Under the pieces are notes generated by a model that was given only the letters and a program-made list of their open reading frames with translations, had not been told where the DNA came from and did no database searches. Made by a program: the position numbers and the translations under genes. This document shows positions 57,949-64,000 of a DNA stretch of 64,000 nt, piece by piece (the first letter of the stretch is position 1; the number at the start of each line of letters is the position of its first letter). Origin of the DNA: Alligator mississippiensis (taxonomy: Eukaryota > Chordata > Crocodylia > Alligatoridae). Location of the stretch: the NCBI RefSeq assembly GCF_030867095.1, contig NC_081835.1, positions 47,475,892-47,539,891 of the forward strand, given 5' to 3'.

Positions 57949-59212
57949 GTTTTGCCTCGTTTAATCTCCACTTGGGAAATTAGAAGCCATTTCTCAGGCT
58001 ACCTACCTTGGTAATTTTCACACAAACCTTCTGAATGCTGTGGAAGAGATGCTGACATCTGCCCCCAGTTTTTGGACATTTTGGTGGGGAGTGTAAGAAG
58101 GAATTCAGAGACACCCTTACTTTAATTTCTAGGCCCAAGAGCTTTGTATTCTCTACCATCTGGAGGGACTGCTTTCAGACTCTCTGCCAAAGGCTTTTCT
58201 GCAACACAGTGCTTTGTTCAGTCTGTCAAGTTTGCTGTCACTTCACTTCTTCATAAATGTGTTCCTTTTCATCTCTAAGGGGAAAAAAAAGATACACGCT
58301 GCTTATCCCCAGGTCTCTGTGATGTGCCTGCTTCTGCTTGGTGCCTGTTAAGCACTTACAGATGAACCACTTTTCCTTGGCAACTCAGCTCAAGATATAA
58401 CACTTTGGGGCCAGAACGGAAAGATGCAGAACTGGCAGTTCAGAATTGTCTATAATATAAACTTTCTGCGTGAGAGGAGCAGTGGGCTGCAAATATCTGC
58501 AGGACAGGTGTGCAGGAAGCCTGCTGGTACACCCTCCTCCCCACTCATGGGTCTGGGACCTTGCTGAGCCACAGGATGTGGAGCTAAAGGGGAGTATGCT
58601 CTGCCTTCCCACATGAGCCACATCTCAGCTTGGAGTCACAAGCAGTGGAATTACCCATAAGACAAGGGTAAAAAGGCAGCAGTTGTCAAGGAGGGGAGGT
58701 GGTGAAAGAGATTAAATCACAAATCTAAGGGCATGGTGAGCGCGGCCTGTGCCTCCCTCCCCACCAGCACACAACTTCAACCAGTGCTCTCATTCTGGGG
58801 CACTGGTTCAAGACAATGCAGAGGGAAGAGCTTACTCTACAGAGACACTAACACATTTCACATGCTGCACTGGGATGTCCTTATCTTCCAGCTTTGGTTT
58901 GGCTTAGCGTGATTGATCACCACTCAGGAGGTTGTGCTCAAGAGGTAGAATTAGACAACCAGTATTCAAACAGTGCATGATTTGAATTTCAGATAAAGCA
59001 TGGTGGCTTCACAGGGGCTTAATCCATATGGGAAAGCAGCAAAAGAAAAAATCCTTTCAAGTTTGGATTAAACTCTCCAGCCATTCCCCATCAGCTGGTC
59101 ATAGTGACTGGAGACATTGCCACTATAACTTTTTACCTCACTTCTGTTGTATTTCTCTAGACAGTGCCCATTGTATTGTGCTGTGAGGGGGGAGTCTCAG
59201 TCTCACTCATAG
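57949..59212. other. No recognised gene
   Basis: Intergenic; nothing recognised. Confidence 0.35.
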
Positions 59213-59406
59213 GCTAGGGACAGAAGTTACGCATAAACTGGTTTAAGTGATCAGAAATTGGTTTAAGCCTGTAACAGAACAGAAGCTCGGTGCATGCAAA
59301 CCAGTTTCAAAATGGCTGAAACTGGTTTGAGATAAACCTGGTTGAATGTAGTATCAGATTTAACTGATTTGGCTCAAACCAGTTTATGACACTTCTGTCC
59401 CAGCCC
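59213..59406. mobile_element. Palindromic element, superfamily unassigned
   Basis: GGCTAGGGACAGAAGTTACG and CATAAACTGGTTTAAG on the left are inverted on the right as CTCAAACCAGTTTATG and ACTTCTGTCCCAGCC. Several further internal AACCAGTTT/AAACTGGTTT units occur. The target duplication is unclear. Confidence 0.65.
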
Positions 59407-59614
59407 TCTTCCTGGTTCAAGTTAAATCACAGTCCCCCAGCATCCCAGCATGCTTTCTAGCCTGGGCTGGGCTGTGCTGTCTGCTCCAGAGAGCGGGGCT
59501 GGCCCCGCCCCTCTTCTCTGGAGCTGGACCAGAGGGGGCTGGCTGATGGGGGGGAGGGGAGGGGCTGCCCCCCCAGGCAAACCCCAGCTGCTCAAACTTA
59601 CTGCTGGCTGCAAC

Positions 59615-59802
59615 TAGGGTTTGCCAACTCTGCCTGAAGCTATTCCAGGAGATTTTTATTTTCCCAACATGACGTAACGTCATTAATTGTACTGTTCAAC
59701 CCGTTCACAATATCTGTCTCCCAGATTGCTTTCAATAGTCACTGGGAGATTGATGCTAATTCTGGTAGACTCCCAGCCAGTCCAGGAGGGTTGGCAACCC
59801 CA
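59615..59802. mobile_element. hAT MITE, 188 bp
   Basis: Ends TAGGGTTTGCCAACTC and, inverted, TGGGGTTGCCAACCCTCC. Flanks GCTGCAAC (59607-59614) and GCTGCAAA (59803-59810). Confidence 0.8.
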
Positions 59803-59810
59803 GCTGCAAA

Positions 59811-61974
59811 TGTGGACTACAAATCTCAGAGGCAGCTGGAAGGAGAAAAAGAAAGTAGTGAGCAACCCTGCAAAGCCCTGCTGCTGTAATTTTGGACTTC
59901 AAATCCCAGGTACCTCGGGGCAGCAGGAAGGGGAAGTGAACACACAGCCAGAGAGCCGTGCTCTAGCGCCCCCCAGCTTCTGGTCTGAGCCACTGCAGGC
60001 ATGTGGCTGCATTTCCTGAATCAAAAATGTCTGTTTACTTCTGTTTCAATTTAATCTGTGCAGTTTAGACAAGCTGCAAAGACTGAATCGATTTAGCCTC
60101 AGGCTTTTTGACTATCTGTACTTAGTCTTACTGTCCATTTCAGAAAGACAGTTGCTGCCTTTTCCTGTGTTGTAGCCCTTCCTAGCCTGTGTGAATTCAG
60201 CGCAAGCAGGATGCAATCTCCCATCACCCATGCACAGTTTACTTTATCTGACAGCCAGCAGGATCAGGAACAGCATGTGGACAGAAATTGCATGGGCCAG
60301 AATGAGGAGAGGGTGCAAGACACCTTAGAAAGGGCAGATATTTAGGGCTGTGCATATATAACCCATGTCTGGTACTCACTGTGGTACAAGGTACAGATCA
60401 CTAGTGTTCTCATAGGCTGGCTTAGGAGAGGTTTTGAACCTAACAGAAAAGGAAACAGAACCACATAACACTCTGCTCTGGCAGCACTGAAAACAGAGAC
60501 AGAGTCAGAGATGTACTAGGGCATTTACATGCCAGGCGCAGCCATTATGCATGAGGCAGTACTGGCTGCTGACCTGACAACCCCTTACCCCCTCCACTTA
60601 TGCTACTGGGCACAGTCAAATTCTACAGTTTCCCCAAAGGAATCAGCAGCCCTTTGCTCCAGCATGGAGCACTTCTCCATGGCACCAGCCCTGAGTGCAA
60701 TGGACTGGCTAACCAGGCACCAGACAGGATATTTTAGGAGAGTGATAAATAAGTTCTGTTTATGATACATTAGAATATGGGAAGTGAAAACAGTTTAGGT
60801 ATTGGGTATAGCCTAGTTACCTATGCATGCAGTAGCCCATGACTGGATTAGTTAATGAGCAATGTCTGTATAAAGCATGCATCCTTTTAGAGGAATTTAA
60901 ATCTGTCTGCCCTTGCACCTATTCCCTCTGTCAGTTGGCTCGATTAACCAGTCAACTGTGTATAAAGTGTGTTCTAATATAGATGCACAAAGTTTGGAAA
61001 GTGTCCCTGGGACCTACAACAGCTCTCTTAGTCCTTCCGATGCCCAAGTACCTGCCCCCTGCTCACTCCATTCCCCATTCACGAGATACAGGTTGTGCTC
61101 ATACTGCTGGCATTTGTGGGCTTCTTTGTTTTGGAGTAAGGGTTTTGAGTGGTAAAGTCACCCTGGCCCCTTAATTTAGTGTGGGAGAGCTCCCCATGGC
61201 CCGCTCAGAGACATCTGCAACCCAGCAGCAGCTCCTCCCGTGTAGCAAGGCAGGCCGGACAGCCCCCCATCCCGCTTTCCTGATATTCCATAGGTAAGAA
61301 CAACCAGAACCCTGCTCCCTCCCTGGAGTGAGACCCTGCAGCACTTTTTATCCATCACAAGGAGCAGAGAGAGGCACAAGCCTGTTTTTATATGATCTTT
61401 ACCAGAACTCTCCATCAAAGAAGAGATTTCTGTTTCTGACTCACTTGGGTCCTGGGTGAAGCTCACTGGGATCCATGTACATAAACACAGGGTGGGGTCT
61501 GAAATCACACAAGATAGTATTTCAGTGCACCAGCTGGCACCAAGAAGGTGCTCTCCAAGAGATGGCATAACTCAGTCCATGGTGACTCCAGCAGGCCCTT
61601 GGATGCTGTTCCCTTCTGCACTGCTACCTCTCCTGCTACCCCAGGTACCTTGTCCACCCAGGCTGGCAGCTGAGCAAGGTGAACTTTGCCGCACAAATAC
61701 CCAGGATGGACCTGCCTGCCTCCCACCTCCCTCACGTGCTGGGGTCAGCTGGGGCTGTGTTGGAAGCAGGAGCACAAACACCTCAGTGCTTCAAGAAACA
61801 AATATTCACAGTACAATTGTCAGATTGTAACCCTCCACATTCCCTCTATCCATCCCTTCAGCATTTCACCCACTCCCCAGGGCCCACAGTGAGATGTTTT
61901 AGGCTCATAAGCACAGATATGGCCTTGTGCCCTGGTGTGACACAGATTACACAGTCGTAAGATATAAGGCAGGG
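59811..61974. other. No recognised gene
   Basis: Chance frames up to 130 codons on both strands at 61176-61960; none has a domain. Confidence 0.35.
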
Positions 61975-63600
61975 CTGGTTGCTACATACACAACTTGCCT
62001 GATACTGTACTAACTTTGTAACCTCCAGGCTTGACTACTGCACTGTGCACTATGTAGACTTGCTTTGAAGACAGTCCAGCAGCTGCAGCTGGTGCAGAGC
62101 ACAGTTACAGGCCTTCTGACGGGTGGGTCACCAAGGGCACATAGCACAGTGCTCCAAAGTCTGTACTGGTTTCCAATAGCTTCCCAGGTGCAATTAAGGT
62201 ACTGGCTTTGACCTATGAGGCTGTAAATGGCCTGGACCCTATGTAACTAATAGGGCTGTGTGAGGCTTCGGACAGAGCTTCAGATCCGGAGAAGCTTTGG
62301 ACGCTTCGGGGTCCAAAGCAGCACATCCGGGTCAAAGCGCTGCCTTGTTCGGCTTCCCGAAGAGCTTTGGAGCTGCCTTGGAGATCCGGCCATAGGGTAT
62401 AATGGGGAAACAATAAAATACCTATAACTTTGTTGTTTTTTGTCTGATTTGGATGACATTTTCAGGAGTGGTAGATTCTGCAGAGAGGGTGAAGCCTGTC
62501 AAGTGTCAAGAAGATCGGTGCAGGGGTTTGGGGGGAACAGCACCACAAATTCTTGAAAGCAAAACTCCTGTCACATCTAGGCATTACAATATAGTGGGGT
62601 GAAAACGGCAGGGCTGGTAGCTCTTACAGAGGCCACAAAGCCTGCCAAGTTTCAAGAAGACTGGTGTAGGCGTTCGGGGGGAACTGCCCCTCAAGCTGCG
62701 AACAAGCAAAACTCGTGCCATGGGTGACACTGTGTGTGTTAAGGCGCGGCGCGAGGACAGCTGCAGGGATGGTGGCCCCTGCTGTGGCCAGGATGCCTGC
62801 CAGCTGTGGAGGAGATGGGTGCAGGGGGCTCTGGGGCCCTGCACCCCCAGCTGCTGACAGGCAAACAGCCATGACAGGAGTTTGGCTTTCAAGAATTTGG
62901 GGTACAGTTTCCCCCAAACCCCTGCACTGATCCTCTTGAGTCTTGGCAGGTTTTATGCTCTCAGCAGAGGCTACCATCTCTGCAAGTTTCATCCAAATCA
63001 GACAAAAAACAACAAAGTTATAGATATTTCATTGATTCCCCATTATACCCTATGGCTGGATCTCCGAGGCGACTCCGAAGCTTCGGAGCCGCTTCGGCCG
63101 GATCGAGGAAGAAGCCCGGTCGGAGCTCCGGATCGTATCGCGGCCATCTGAAGCAGCCAGATCCAAAGCTGGATTGGATCACTGCCGACTCGCACAGGCC
63201 TAGTAACTAAGGGACCACTTTCTCCCTTATCTCTCATGATAATCCCTAAGGTTAGCTAAGAGCGATCTCTTGCAAATACCTTCAATGAGCCAAGCTTTCT
63301 TGGCAAAAACATGTGGGATGTCATTCTTAGTAGTCACCCCTCAGCTCTGGAACTCCCTTCCCTTTGAGGCCTGCCAGAGGCTGACCCTGATTATCTTCAG
63401 GAAGACCTTCCTGTTGAGGCAAGCATGTAGCAGGCAAGGTTCAACTGTGATATAGGTTTGGGGAGTTGCTATGTAGTTTATCTTAGTGCTCTGTTGGCTT
63501 TTATAAGTTGCTTTATCTTGCTTGCTTGTTTTCTCAGTTGTTTCACTTCCTTTTGTTTGGGCAGCAAATACATCAAATCAATAAACAAACAAACCCATAA
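61975..63600 (+). mobile_element. L2-like LINE remnant interrupted by a hAT element
   Basis: The left part translates as VTSRLDYCTVHYV and, in broken frames, LQLVQSTVTGLLTGG and SLYWFPIAS, the C-terminal RT signature of the L2 group. The right part, resuming after the insertion at 63211, gives LLQIPSMSQAF and VVTPQLWNSLPFEA. It ends in an AATAAACAAACAAAC-type tail near 63580-63596. The clade could be another L2/CR1 relative. Non-functional. Confidence 0.7.
62251..63202. mobile_element. Fold-back hAT element, 952 bp, perfect 8-bp duplication, nested in a LINE
   Basis: GTAACTAA at 62243-62250 and 63203-63210. Ends TAGGGCTGTGTGAGGC and, inverted, TAGGCCTGTGCGAGTC, like the 4942-5893 element. 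Arms of about 330 bp pair over nearly their full length (ATAACTTTGTTGTTTTTTGT against ACAAAAAACAACAAAGTTAT). A third, direct copy of part of the arm lies at about 62585-62720. No transposase. Confidence 0.88.
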
Positions 63601-64000
63601 AAGCAGATAAACGAATTGTGAAACTTCCTAATTGTACACACCCTCTACTTCGCCACTCAAGGTACCAAGCCATGTCTTGGCTTCTTGTACAAAATTCAAA
63701 CTATGAAATGACACGGACATCGTTGGGTTCCAAATCATGCAGTATAGCTATGTGTGCATAGAGCTGCTCCGGTGGCTTCTGCAATAGTAAACCAAGGGCT
63801 GCTATAGGGCTCCCAAACTATGAACACTACATGGTTTTACCACGTCAAATTTTACCCAAAATACAACTGCCAGGCACAGATCTACAGAACTGTTCATACC
63901 TTGAATTAAAATTGTTTCAGCCAAAACACCTTGGGATTAAGGAAGTGGGGTCCTGAGAGACTGCCCCATGGCCAAGGACCCAGCAACTTCAGAGGTCAAG
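63601..64000. other. No recognised gene
   Basis: Window end; nothing recognised. Confidence 0.35.

Noticed and set aside
1..64000. CRISPR array, bacterial operon or defence system
   Set aside because: No regularly spaced short direct repeats or prokaryotic gene arrangement; the splice signals, LINEs and TOR4A show vertebrate nuclear DNA.

Overview
This window looks like vertebrate nuclear DNA, most likely from a crocodilian. The evidence is several CR1 LINE copies that end in the 8-base CR1 tail (TCTATGAA repeated), many short hAT-like elements with 8-bp target duplications, decayed MIR-, L3- and L2-like fragments, and a long single-exon Torsin-4A (TOR4A) coding region. There are no bacterial operons, no CRISPR array and no rRNA genes. 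The crocodilian call rests on remembered CR1 3'-end sequence, not on a search.

Genes. Only one gene is certain: TOR4A on the minus strand (16644-17924), a complete 426-codon ER-lumenal AAA+ ATPase with its coding sequence in one exon. A splice acceptor just upstream shows that a 5'-UTR exon lies at higher coordinates. A second, unrecognised gene is possible on the plus strand at about 51970-55488. It has a CCAAT/TATA-like promoter, a UTR exon with a strong donor, an exon coding for a single-pass membrane protein, and a short acidic terminal exon. No other coding exons could be supported.

Repeats, left to right. 0-4 kb: a hAT MITE, a broken Ty3/gypsy-type integrase remnant and a nearly intact 3' half of a CR1 (2011-4030). 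4.9-7.5 kb: fold-back hAT elements, tRNA-like SINE pieces and CR1 tails. 9 kb: an inverted repeat of about 120-bp arms. 10.6-13.2 kb: a second long CR1. 18-22.8 kb: hAT elements, one of them cut by a minus-strand CR1 that abuts an oppositely oriented CR1 piece. 25-34 kb: CR1 tail, a 165-bp palindromic MITE, a hAT element with another MITE nested inside it, and a CR1 with 311 open codons. 38-49 kb: hAT elements, microsatellite, CR1 tail and an old L3/CR1 relic. 53-60 kb: a Tc1/mariner-like element with a 26-base poly-C, two copies of a GC-rich hAT family, and two palindromic elements. 62-63.6 kb: an L2-like LINE split by a 952-bp fold-back hAT.

The genes do not form a visible pathway. The interest lies in the nested transposon history, which can be read directly from target duplications and one preserved empty site, and in the unrecognised candidate membrane-protein gene.
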